This document shows, in pieces, positions 6,857-13,844 of a stretch of 13,844 nt of DNA. Origin of the DNA: Veillonella sp. GTDB taxonomy: Bacteria > Bacillota_C > Negativicutes > Veillonellales > Veillonellaceae. The stretch lies in assembly GCA_018367495.1 (NCBI GenBank), contig JAGZGB010000046.1, positions 1 to 13,844 on the forward strand. Reading direction: 5' to 3'. Under the pieces are notes generated by a model, which saw only the letters and a program-made list of their open reading frames with translations, did no database searches and had not been told where the DNA came from. Numbering within the stretch: position 1 is the stretch's first letter; each line of letters starts with the position of its first letter. Made by a program: the position numbers and the translations under genes.

Positions 6857-8227
6857 ATGGAATACGGAGATAAACATATACTTGTTCTTGGCGCTGGTGC
6901 CAGCGGTATAGGCGCATCTTGGGTATTAGCTCAAGTTGGGGCCCATGTAGTGTTAAATGATTATAAACCTGTTACATTACCTACGGCTGATGAAGAACGG
7001 TTAGTTGCAGCTGGTGTGGAAATTATTACAGGGCGTCAAGATGAATCTTTGCTAGATGGTGTGGATCGCATTGTTATTTCTCCAGGTATTTCTCTAGATA
7101 TTCCACTTGTAAAAGCCGCTCAAGTGCGTGGCATTGATGTAGTTAGTGAAGTTGAAGTAGCGTATGAGCTATCTAAATCACCAATCGTAGCCGTTACTGG
7201 TACGAATGGTAAAACTACGACTACAACATTGTTAACTAAGGTATTGGAAGGAACTGGAAAGCTAGTTCGTGTTGGTGGCAATATCGGTGATTCTCTCAGT
7301 GAAGTAGCCTATTCCATGCCAGCAGATGGTTATTTAGTAGCTGAACTATCTAGTTATCAATTAGAAACAATTAAGCATTTTAGACCGATTGGTGCTATTA
7401 TGCTCAATATCACACCAGATCATTTGGCGCGTCATAAGACGATGGAAAATTATATAGCTGCGAAGGAGCGAATCTTTGAAAATCAATTGAGCACAGATTT
7501 TATGGTGCTTAATATTGATGATCCAATTGTGGCAGATATGAAACATCGTGTACCTAGCCATATCCTTGAAATTAGTCAACATCAAGAGGTTTCAAATGGT
7601 GCCTACTACGAAAATGGACAATGTTATGTGACAAAGAATGGTACATCAACACCTGTTATTGGTAGTGCTGATATTCATATTCCAGGTAGTCATAATATTG
7701 AAAATATTTTAACTGTTATCGCCTTAGCGTATGCATTAGGTGTGCCAGTAGAAACCATTCATCGTATTATAAGCGAATTCCATGGTGTTGAGCACCGGTT
7801 AGAACGGGTTAAAACGATTGATGGAATTACATTCTATAATGATTCTAAAGCTACCAATGTAGATTCTGTTGTAAAAGCATTGGAGTCCTTTAATCAATCA
7901 GTTATTTTATTAGCTGGTGGTCATGACAAAATGACTCCGTTAGAAGATTTTATGCAGCTTGTTAAAGATCATACAAAAGCTGTTATCTTTATGGGTGAAG
8001 CAGCGGATCGATTTGAAAATGCTGCAAAAGAGGCTGGTGTAGAGCCTATTTATAGAGCCTTATCTATGAAAGATGCTGTAGAACAGGGGTATAAATTGGC
8101 TGACCGAGGTGATATTGTATTATTATCTCCAGCTTGTTCAAGCTTTGATTGGTATAGCTGTTTTGAAGAACGTGGCGATGATTTTAAGAACTGTGTTCAT
8201 ATGTTGCAAGAAGGGGGACACCATTAA
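6857..8227 (+). CDS. murD: UDP-N-acetylmuramoylalanine--D-glutamate ligase MurD
   Basis: MurD adds D-glutamate to UDP-MurNAc-L-Ala in the cytoplasm, using ATP. The 456 residues show a Rossmann-like N-terminal nucleotide-sugar domain (VLGAGASGIG, 10-19), the central P-loop TGTNGKTT (114-121), AELSSYQLE (162-170), PDHLARH (187-193), the presumed carbamylated Lys203 in IAAK, HNIEN (279-283), EHRLE (312-316) and the MurD signature NDSKATN (328-334). Length is normal. A TAGGTGAG ribosome binding site (6845-6852) lies just upstream of the ATG. Its TAA stop shares its last base with the ATG of murG (TAATG), so the two are probably translationally coupled. In many relatives ftsW/spoVE separates them. 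Confidence 0.97.
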   Translation: MEYGDKHILVLGAGASGIGASWVLAQVGAHVVLNDYKPVTLPTADEERLVAAGVEIITGRQDESLLDGVDRIVISPGISLDIPLVKAAQVRGIDVVSEVEVAYELSKSPIVAVTGTNGKTTTTTLLTKVLEGTGKLVRVGGNIGDSLSEVAYSMPADGYLVAELSSYQLETIKHFRPIGAIMLNITPDHLARHKTMENYIAAKERIFENQLSTDFMVLNIDDPIVADMKHRVPSHILEISQHQEVSNGAYYENGQCYVTKNGTSTPVIGSADIHIPGSHNIENILTVIALAYALGVPVETIHRIISEFHGVEHRLERVKTIDGITFYNDSKATNVDSVVKALESFNQSVILLAGGHDKMTPLEDFMQLVKDHTKAVIFMGEAADRFENAAKEAGVEPIYRALSMKDAVEQGYKLADRGDIVLLSPACSSFDWYSCFEERGDDFKNCVHMLQEGGHH

Positions 8228-9336
8228 TGAAACGTATCATTATTTCAGGTGGTGGCACTGGTGGACATATATATCCAGCAATAACTATATATAAGGAAAT
8301 TATGAAGCAGAATCCTGATGCACAGGTTTTATATGTAGGAACTGAAAAGGGCTTAGAGGCAAACTTAGTACCTAAAGAAGGTATTGAGTTTACTACATTA
8401 CCTGTACAAGGTTTGCAACGTAAATTATCTATTGGTACGTTGGTGACGTTAGGTAAGACTGCTTTCTCTCTTGTGAAAGCTAATACAATCATTTCCAACT
8501 TCAAGCCGGATGTGGTTATTGGTACGGGTGGTTATGTTTGTGGTCCTATTCTTATGGCTGCAGCATTGCGAAATATTCCAACGTTGATACAGGAACAAAA
8601 TGTTATTGCAGGCATTACAAACAAAATTCTAAGCCGTTTTGTTGATGTAGTAGCTATGGGGTATAAAGATGCGGAAGCATCTTTTTCAAAGGCAAAACGC
8701 GTAGTATATACTGGTAACCCAGTACGTCCCGATGTATTAGTCGATACTAGGGCTGATGGACGTAATTATTTTAATTTAAGTGATGATACGTTCACAGTAC
8801 TCATAGCCGGTGGTTCTCGGGGGGCGCGAACTATCAATAATGCTATGATCGATGTACATAAGCATTTTCAAGAAACAAAAGGAATCAAATTAATCCATAT
8901 TACAGGAGATGGGGAATATCAATCTGTATTGTCTCAACTTGGCATTTCTGATGGTGATGGATTAGGTGATTCTTCATTGATTCTGCCATATTTACATGAT
9001 ATGCCGAAAGCTTTAGCAGCAGCTGATTTAGCAGTCTTTAGATCTGGTGCTATCGGGCTTGCTGAGCTGGCAGTTCGTGGTATTCCATCTGTGTTGGTTC
9101 CATATCCATATGCAGCGGAAGATCATCAAACATATAATGCTCATATCTTTGTTCAAGAAGGGGCTGCGCATATGATCGTAGATCAAATGTTAAGTGCTCA
9201 TGATTTGATAGGGGAAATTGAAATGTTTATGGCTAATCGTGATTTATTGGCGCAAATGGGAGAACGAGCATTGCAGTTAGGGAAACCAAATGCGGCTCAT
9301 GATATTGCAAAATTAGCATTATCTATTGCGAAGTAA
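8227..9336 (+). CDS. murG: Undecaprenyldiphospho-muramoylpentapeptide beta-N-acetylglucosaminyltransferase MurG
   Basis: MurG is a peripheral membrane GT-B glycosyltransferase that adds GlcNAc to lipid I to give lipid II. The 369 residues hold the N-terminal glycine-rich loop GGGTGGHIYPA (8-18), a second loop GTGGYVCGP (99-107), TGNPVRP (162-168), the C-domain start GGSRGARTIN (195-204) and the UDP-GlcNAc site with RSGAIGLAE (272-280) and YPYAAEDHQTYNA (293-305). The usual threonine of the GAxT motif is Gly277 here, while Glu280, Gln301 and Asn304 are kept. A short Gly/Asp/Ser-rich insert lies at about 241-250. The ATG overlaps the murD stop by one base. Protein is full length and presumably active. 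Confidence 0.97.
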   Translation: MKRIIISGGGTGGHIYPAITIYKEIMKQNPDAQVLYVGTEKGLEANLVPKEGIEFTTLPVQGLQRKLSIGTLVTLGKTAFSLVKANTIISNFKPDVVIGTGGYVCGPILMAAALRNIPTLIQEQNVIAGITNKILSRFVDVVAMGYKDAEASFSKAKRVVYTGNPVRPDVLVDTRADGRNYFNLSDDTFTVLIAGGSRGARTINNAMIDVHKHFQETKGIKLIHITGDGEYQSVLSQLGISDGDGLGDSSLILPYLHDMPKALAAADLAVFRSGAIGLAELAVRGIPSVLVPYPYAAEDHQTYNAHIFVQEGAAHMIVDQMLSAHDLIGEIEMFMANRDLLAQMGERALQLGKPNAAHDIAKLALSIAK

Positions 9337-9350
9337 CAAGGAGAGGTTTT

Positions 9351-10733
9351 ATGTTAGACGGTATTCATAAGATTCATCTTATTGGTATAGGTGGATCTGG
9401 CATGCGTGCTATAGCGAATATTTTAATTCAAAAAGGTTATGATGTATCTGGCTCGGATGTAGCTGAATCTGCAGTAATTGAGAAGTTCAGAAATATGGGT
9501 GCTACTGTTCATATTGGTCATAATAAAGATTATGTAAATGGTGTTGATGCTGTAGTTCGTTCTACTGCTATTCGCGAAGATAATCCTGAAATTGTAGCTG
9601 CTAAAGCTCAAGGCATTACAATTTTGCATCGTTCAGATATTGTAAAAGCTGTGTTAGACGTAACAGATGGTATTGCAGTAGCAGGTGCACACGGTAAAAC
9701 TTCTACTACTTCAATGATTGGTCAAGTTTTAGTAGAAGCAGACGCTGATCCAACAGTTATTATTGGTGGTGAAGTAGATTATTTAAAAGGTAGTAGTTGC
9801 CTTGGTAAAGGCCATTTCTCTGTAGTAGAAGCAGATGAAAGTGATGGTTCTTTCTTGAAACTACGTCCACACACTATTGTTATTACTAACATTGAAGATG
9901 ATCACATGGATCATTATAAAACGATGGATAACTTGCTAAATGCATTCTGTGAGTTCGTAGAAACGTTACCAGAAACTGGCAAAGCAATTGTATGTGGTGA
10001 TAATGAAAATATTCGTTATGTTATGGGCCGTGTAAAGCGGAACTTCATTACATATGGCTTAAGAGATAATAATGATTATGTAGCTAAGAATATTCACTAT
10101 GTGGATTCTACATTGGTATATGATGTATATCATAAGGATGTAAATATTGAGCGTATTCGCTTACGTGTTCCTGGTGAACATAATGTATTGAATTCCTTGG
10201 CTGCGTTTATTGTGGCACATGATTGTTGCGGTGTAGAAACACGTATTATTACTAAAGGCTTAGGTAAATTCATCGGTGCAAAACGCCGTTTTGAAACAAA
10301 AGGTCATATAGCAGGTGTATGGGTTGTTGATGACTATGCTCATCATCCTACAGAAATTAAAGCAACATTAAAGGCTGCAAAAGAGTTAGAAAAACATCGT
10401 GTTATCTGTGTATTCCAACCACATCGCTTTACTCGTACAAGTTTGTTAAAGGATGAATTTGCTACAGCTTTTACAAGCGCTGATGAAGTATATATGACAG
10501 ATATTTATAGCTCTGGTGAAGATCCAATCCCTGGTATTGATGGACATACGATTCCAAATGCTATTAAAGCGGCCACAGGTCAAGATGTAAATTATGTACA
10601 GTCTGTTGATGATTTGCCTGAAGTATTAGCGAAAGTAGTAAGACCTAATGACTTGGTTATCACTATGGGGGCAGGTTCGATTAATCAATATGGACCAAAA
10701 TTATTAGCTATATTGGAGGAAGGCTTACAATGA
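9351..10733 (+). CDS. murC: UDP-N-acetylmuramate--L-alanine ligase MurC
   Basis: MurC catalyses the first amino-acid addition, L-Ala to UDP-MurNAc, with ATP in the cytoplasm. The 460 residues contain the N-terminal GIGGSGM (12-18), the MurC-type P-loop GAHGKTSTT (112-120), EADESDGSF (160-168), EDDHMDHY (182-189), EHNVLN (276-281), RRFE (312-315) and the diagnostic DDYAHHPTEI (327-336). The start is fixed by AAGGAGAG (9338-9345), five bases before the ATG. Its TGA stop overlaps the ddl start in an ATGA junction. No murB (the enzyme making the substrate UDP-MurNAc) follows, although murB or a murC-murB-ddl arrangement is common elsewhere. The protein ends at the normal MurC C-terminus and shows no sign of fusion. 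Confidence 0.97.
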   Translation: MLDGIHKIHLIGIGGSGMRAIANILIQKGYDVSGSDVAESAVIEKFRNMGATVHIGHNKDYVNGVDAVVRSTAIREDNPEIVAAKAQGITILHRSDIVKAVLDVTDGIAVAGAHGKTSTTSMIGQVLVEADADPTVIIGGEVDYLKGSSCLGKGHFSVVEADESDGSFLKLRPHTIVITNIEDDHMDHYKTMDNLLNAFCEFVETLPETGKAIVCGDNENIRYVMGRVKRNFITYGLRDNNDYVAKNIHYVDSTLVYDVYHKDVNIERIRLRVPGEHNVLNSLAAFIVAHDCCGVETRIITKGLGKFIGAKRRFETKGHIAGVWVVDDYAHHPTEIKATLKAAKELEKHRVICVFQPHRFTRTSLLKDEFATAFTSADEVYMTDIYSSGEDPIPGIDGHTIPNAIKAATGQDVNYVQSVDDLPEVLAKVVRPNDLVITMGAGSINQYGPKLLAILEEGLQ

Positions 10734-11662
10734 AAGACAAAAAAATAATCGTATTGATGGGTGGTCCCTCCAAAGAGGCTGAGGTATCTCGTCGTACCGG
10801 AGCTGCTATTGAGGAAGCATTAGAAAGCAAAGGTTATAATGCCCAAACATTAGAACTCAATCCGCGCACTGTATTAAAAGATATTGAATCTTTAGGTGGA
10901 GAGGTTGTATTTAATGCCATTCACGGCCGTTATGGCGAAGATGGTGCAGTGCAAGGTCTATTAGAAATGGCTGAAATCCCATACACTGGTTCAGGCATTA
11001 TGGCTCATGCAGTAGGGATGAATAAAAAAGTAAGTAAAGATGTCTTTAAAGGTGCTAATATTCCTACTGCGGCTTCTAAGTCCTTTAATGGCAATCTTGA
11101 ATCTGCAGAAGTTATTATTGAGCATATTCGTAAGGATTTTACAATTCCAGTAGTTGTAAAGTCTGCTACGCAAGGTTCTAGTATTGGCGTTACTATTGTT
11201 CGTGATGAAGATCAGTTAAAATCGGCTGTAACGGAAGCTCTTAAATATGACCCTATTCTTGTGGTAGAACAATTCCTTGATGGTCGTGAATTTACAGTAT
11301 CCGTTTTAGATGGTAAAGCATTGTCTGTTATTGAAATTCGACCACATTCTGGAGAATATGATTATAAGAGTAAGTATACTGTAGGTGCTACTGAGTATTT
11401 AGTGCCAGCGCCTATTAGTGCAGAAATGACTGCTGAGATGCAACGTATTGGGGAACTTGTATATCGTGAAGTACAAGGCAGTGGAGTAATTCGTGTTGAT
11501 GTTATGACAGACCATGCAGATAATATGTATGTTCTCGAATACAATACTGTGCCAGGTATGACGGCAACGTCTTTAGTACCAAAAGCAGCAAAAGAAATGG
11601 GAATTGACTTTCCAACATTATGTGAAAAAATTCTATTAACTGCTAGTATAGGGAAATTTTAA
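10730..11662 (+). CDS. ddl: D-alanine--D-alanine ligase Ddl
   Basis: Ddl joins two D-alanines with ATP, supplying the dipeptide used by MurF. The 310-residue ATP-grasp enzyme is of DdlB size. Visible active-site landmarks are GGPSKEAEVS with Glu16, HGRYGEDG (65-72), the ATP lysine in VVVKSA (Lys144), QGSSIG (148-153), REF (186-188), Lys215-Tyr216 in YKSKY, Asp257, Glu270 and Asn272, then PGMT (275-278). Tyr216 is the residue found in D-Ala-D-Ala ligases; D-Ala-D-lactate ligases of vancomycin-resistant organisms have Phe there, so normal D-Ala-D-Ala termini are expected. TGGAGGAAGG (10713-10722) is the ribosome binding site, and the ATG overlaps the murC stop by four bases. Confidence 0.97.
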   Translation: MKDKKIIVLMGGPSKEAEVSRRTGAAIEEALESKGYNAQTLELNPRTVLKDIESLGGEVVFNAIHGRYGEDGAVQGLLEMAEIPYTGSGIMAHAVGMNKKVSKDVFKGANIPTAASKSFNGNLESAEVIIEHIRKDFTIPVVVKSATQGSSIGVTIVRDEDQLKSAVTEALKYDPILVVEQFLDGREFTVSVLDGKALSVIEIRPHSGEYDYKSKYTVGATEYLVPAPISAEMTAEMQRIGELVYREVQGSGVIRVDVMTDHADNMYVLEYNTVPGMTATSLVPKAAKEMGIDFPTLCEKILLTASIGKF

Positions 11663-11689
11663 GGGCTAATAGAAGATAAGGAGTTAACT

Positions 11690-12547
11690 ATGGATGATAA
11701 GCAAAACCATCCATCCAACTCTGGGGAGATGCAGTCTTCTACACCTGTTCGTGATGAACGGGCTGTATTTAGAAAACGAGTGTTAAAAATCGGTGGTGCA
11801 GTTGCTCTCGTGTTGGTGGGGTTGTTTACACTACCTATTCCTTTTGGATCCTTAAAGGTTACTGGATCGGATAAGGTAACTGTACAAGATGTAATGGTAG
11901 CAGGTGATATTCATGAACCTGTTAATATATTGCAGATTAGTACAGAAAAATTAAAAACAAGATTATCGAAAGACCTACGTGTCGAAGAAGCTCAAATTAG
12001 CTATCAGTTGCCATTGACCATGGTGGTAAATGTAGTAGAGCGCAAGGCTGTTGCTGTTGTACCGGCTCAGTTTGGATACTTAACCCTTGATAGTAAGGGA
12101 CAAGTGATTGCATCTGAGCCAGCTATACAAGACACATCTGTGCCTATGATTTCTGGTGTAAAAGCTGGAAATATACTATTAGGTGATACGGTGGTAGATA
12201 AACCAATATTGGCGGCTCTTGAATATTTGAACTCTCTCGATGAGGAGACATTTAAGAATATTGCGGAGGTTAATATTGGAGACCCTGATGCGATAATGGC
12301 ATATACTGTTTCAGGTATACAGATTCGATTGGGAGATGGTAACGATTTAGCTAAAAAAGCTGAACTAACTCAGTCGATGTTACAAGATATTAAAAAGACA
12401 CATGGTAATGTACAGTATATAGATGTTAATGTTTCTTCGCCGTACATTAAAACCGATGTGATGCCTGAAGTCAAAAAACATCAGAATGGAGCACCGACTA
12501 CAGAAAATTCATCTACTAAGAAGGATGAGAAAAAACAAGATAGATAA
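11690..12547 (+). CDS. ftsQ: Cell division protein FtsQ/DivIB
   Basis: FtsQ (DivIB in Firmicutes) is a bitopic division protein that scaffolds the FtsL-FtsB/DivIC complex outside the cytoplasmic membrane. The 285 residues comprise a polar cytoplasmic N-terminus (1-30), a membrane helix (about 31-50), a POTRA-like domain beginning PFGSLKVTGSDKVTVQDV (51-68) and reaching about 118 (MVVNVVERKAVAVV), then the beta domain with LTLDSKGQVI (131-140). The last 20 or so residues are Lys/Glu/Asp-rich and probably disordered. AAGGAG (11678-11683) lies 6 bases before the ATG. It follows ddl, as in many dcw clusters. The overall fold assignment is from topology and the POTRA/FtsQ pattern; sequence conservation in the family is weak. 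Confidence 0.9.
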   Translation: MDDKQNHPSNSGEMQSSTPVRDERAVFRKRVLKIGGAVALVLVGLFTLPIPFGSLKVTGSDKVTVQDVMVAGDIHEPVNILQISTEKLKTRLSKDLRVEEAQISYQLPLTMVVNVVERKAVAVVPAQFGYLTLDSKGQVIASEPAIQDTSVPMISGVKAGNILLGDTVVDKPILAALEYLNSLDEETFKNIAEVNIGDPDAIMAYTVSGIQIRLGDGNDLAKKAELTQSMLQDIKKTHGNVQYIDVNVSSPYIKTDVMPEVKKHQNGAPTTENSSTKKDEKKQDR

Positions 12548-12571
12548 GGTCATGTTGAATATAAAAGGTAG

Positions 12572-13267
12572 ATGATGGTCGTGAGACACGAACGGTGGGC
12601 AATTGCCATAGTCAGTTGTATATTAGGGTTCATGGTTGTTACTCAATATAAGATGACACAAGATAATATAGAAGAAAATATTCGTTTGCAACGGACCGGT
12701 GATTTGGCGGTACAATTACGAGAGGCACAGAGTGAACGGGATGCTTTATTAAAGCAAATTGAATCTCTAAAAAAATCTAATACTAATGGTGATGGCAAAG
12801 CTGATGAACAGCTGATGATGAGAGCGGCTTTAACAAATGTTAAAGGTCCGGGTGTTAGTGTGTTGATTGAAGATAGTTTAAAACCTGTTCAAAGTGGTGA
12901 AAATCCAAATTTATATGTAATCCATGATGAAGATATTCTTAGAATTGTTAATGAATTACGAGCGGGTGGGGCTGAAGCGATAGCTATTAATGATCAACGT
13001 CTTATAGGAACGTCTGAAATACGATGTTCAGGACCAACTATTACAGTAAATGGTAAAGTTTTTGGAGCTCCCTTTACGGTAAAAGCCATTGGAGACCCAA
13101 AGACATTGAATTCTGCGTTAACTATGCGTGGAGGCGTAGTGGATTCGCTTAAACATTGGGGAATAAAGGTAACTATAAAGCAAGAAGAGAATGTAGCTGT
13201 TCCTGCTTTTACAGGTACGTTTAGAGAAGAACATATGAAGCCTAATGAGCTAGGAGGTAAAGAATGA
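12572..13267 (+). CDS. DUF881 family protein (YlxW/YlxX-like)
   Basis: This 231-residue protein belongs to the DUF881 family, whose Bacillus subtilis members YlxW and YlxX sit between divIB and sbp upstream of ftsA-ftsZ. Its function is not established. A single N-terminal membrane helix or uncleaved signal (about 9-26) is followed by a coiled coil (36-70) and an extracytoplasmic alpha/beta domain (about 84-215). That domain carries the family features LTNVKGPGVSV (87-97), DILRIVNELRAGGAEAIAINDQR-like text around 121-143, and GAPFTVKAIGD (165-175). A weak AAAAGGT ribosome binding site (12563-12569) is very close to ATG 12572; ATG 12575 gives better spacing, so the first residue is uncertain. 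Bacillus has two such genes, this cluster one. Overlaps sbp by four bases. Confidence 0.9.
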   Translation: MMVVRHERWAIAIVSCILGFMVVTQYKMTQDNIEENIRLQRTGDLAVQLREAQSERDALLKQIESLKKSNTNGDGKADEQLMMRAALTNVKGPGVSVLIEDSLKPVQSGENPNLYVIHDEDILRIVNELRAGGAEAIAINDQRLIGTSEIRCSGPTITVNGKVFGAPFTVKAIGDPKTLNSALTMRGGVVDSLKHWGIKVTIKQEENVAVPAFTGTFREEHMKPNELGGKE

Positions 13268-13608
13268 ATATCTATATCTTTGCCATCATTGGTTTAATAA
13301 TAGGAGCTACATTAGGTTGGGTAGCACCACTTCATATCCCTGCTAGCTATTCGAATTATACGTCAGTAGCTGTTCTTGCAGCATTAGATGCGGTCTTTGC
13401 TGGTAGCCGAGCAGCACTAGAAAGAACCTTTGATCTCAGTAATTTTATCATTGGGTTCTTTTCAAATATGGTGTTAGCTGTTATTCTTGTATATGTTGGT
13501 GACTTAATAGGCATTAACTTATATTATGTTGCCCTTATTGGTTTTGGATTACGTGTATTTATCAATGTAGGCGCTATACGCAAGATAATTATGACTAAGC
13601 GGTTCTAA
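13264..13608 (+). CDS. sbp: Small basic protein Sbp (DUF1290) membrane protein
   Basis: This 114-residue hydrophobic protein matches the DUF1290 family, named small basic protein after the B. subtilis gene upstream of ftsA-ftsZ. Function is unknown. It has about four membrane segments (roughly 4-20, 34-48, 60-80, 84-104), a conserved-looking cytoplasmic or loop segment LDAVFAGSRAALERTFD (41-57), and a basic C-terminus (RKIIMTKRF). A perfect AGGAGGTAA ribosome binding site (13252-13260) precedes an ATGA overlap with the DUF881 stop, suggesting the two proteins are made together. In Bacillus ftsA follows; here ftsZ follows after 138 bases. Confidence 0.92.
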   Translation: MNIYIFAIIGLIIGATLGWVAPLHIPASYSNYTSVAVLAALDAVFAGSRAALERTFDLSNFIIGFFSNMVLAVILVYVGDLIGINLYYVALIGFGLRVFINVGAIRKIIMTKRF

Positions 13609-13627
13609 TAAATCACATTCTATATAG

Positions 13628-13674
13628 TGGAAAGTTTTCAAATTTTAGTGTAAAATAAATGTAATTGTTATAAG
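13628..13674 (+). promoter_or_regulatory. Candidate ftsZ promoter(s) in the sbp-ftsZ gap
   Basis: The 138-base gap is the longest inside the cluster and AT-rich. Two promoter-like arrangements are visible: TGGAAA (13628-13633) with TAAAAT (13651-13656) at 17-base spacing, and an extended -10 TGTTATAAG (13666-13674) without a clear -35. TACAAT at 13715-13720 is a third -10-like hexamer. TATAGTGG (13623-13630), also present twice in the mraZ leader, overlaps the first. A separate ftsZ promoter is likely on general grounds, since FtsZ is needed in larger amounts, but which box is used cannot be decided. Confidence 0.4.
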
Positions 13675-13681
13675 ATAGTCA

Positions 13682-13720
13682 GTATATAAATCGATACATT
13701 GGGACGTATATTGATACAAT
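13682..13720 (+). repeat. Imperfect direct repeat in the ftsZ leader
   Basis: GTATATAAATCGATACATT (13682-13700) is echoed by GTATATTGATACAAT (13706-13720): the second copy lacks three bases and differs at two others. Each copy has GTAT...ATAC ends that could pair or bind a dimeric regulator. The repeat lies just ahead of the ftsZ ribosome binding site. Function is unknown and it could be chance in AT-rich sequence. Confidence 0.35.
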
Positions 13721-13746
13721 AGATAACGATAAGAGGAGGAAGTTCA

Positions 13747-13844
13747 ATGTCTGATTTTGCAAATATTAAAGTTATCGGTGTTGGTGGCGGCGGTAATAAC
13801 GCTGTTAATCGCATGGTAGATAGCGATCTTAAAGGTGTTCAATT
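13747..13844 (+). CDS. ftsZ: Cell division protein FtsZ, N-terminal end (3' partial)
   Basis: FtsZ is the tubulin-like GTPase that forms the division ring. Only the first 32 codons lie in the window. They read through the conserved [17 protein letters not shown] (7-23), whose GGGGNN (13-18) is the first GTP-binding loop of the family, so the identity is secure despite the truncation. A strong AGGAGG (13734-13739) lies 7 bases before the ATG. The N-terminal extension before the core is very short, about six residues. ftsA, the usual upstream neighbour, is absent; sbp precedes it instead. Confidence 0.96.
   Translation, partial: MSDFANIKVIGVGGGGNNAVNRMVDSDLKGVQ

Noticed and set aside
10321..11662. 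Possible murC-ddl or murC-murB fusion, as in some bacteria
   Set aside because: murC ends at its normal length with a TGA, and ddl has its own ribosome binding site and ATG; the four-base overlap is ordinary coupling.
10730..11662. Ddl as a D-Ala-D-lactate ligase conferring glycopeptide resistance
   Set aside because: Tyr216 next to Lys215 matches D-Ala-D-Ala ligases; the lactate-type enzymes carry Phe there.

Overview
This window is almost certainly chromosomal DNA from a diderm Firmicute of the Negativicutes, most likely a Veillonella. Three things point there. A trimeric autotransporter with a YadA-type outer-membrane anchor shows that an outer membrane exists. The division and cell-wall (dcw) genes nevertheless follow a Firmicute order, with DUF881 and Sbp (DUF1290) genes just before ftsZ. 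The DNA is AT-rich and MurE carries the meso-diaminopimelate motif DNPR. The genus is inferred from these traits; no database search was possible.

Layout: bases 1-633 are the 3' end of the adhesin gene, followed by two hairpins, the second a strong intrinsic terminator (681-712). Bases 713-1027 form an AT-rich leader with a good sigma-70-type promoter and many same-strand AGTGG/GTGG elements, several spaced 10 bp apart, which look like MraZ operators. From 1028 to the right edge every gene is on the plus strand and tightly packed: mraZ, rsmH (mraW), ftsL, murE, murF, mraY, murD, murG, murC, ddl, ftsQ, a DUF881 gene, sbp, and the first 32 codons of ftsZ.

The genes form one pathway. Ddl makes D-Ala-D-Ala. 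MurC, MurD, MurE and MurF build UDP-MurNAc-pentapeptide. MraY moves it onto undecaprenyl phosphate and MurG adds GlcNAc to give lipid II. FtsL, FtsQ and FtsZ belong to the division machinery that uses it. MraZ is the likely regulator, and RsmH methylates 16S rRNA. Start/stop overlaps (murD-murG, murC-ddl, DUF881-sbp) and very short gaps suggest translational coupling.

The genes themselves are ordinary and intact. The notable points are what is missing and what surrounds them. The usual slots for ftsI/pbpB (ftsL-murE), ftsW/spoVE (murD-murG), murB (murC-ddl) and ftsA (before ftsZ) are empty. The ftsI slot holds a hairpin instead. The adhesin continues about 54 residues past its last beta strand, with a coiled-coil and Pro/Gln/Lys tail predicted to lie in the periplasm. 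I saw no mobile element, CRISPR array, tRNA or rRNA, and no clearly new multi-gene system.
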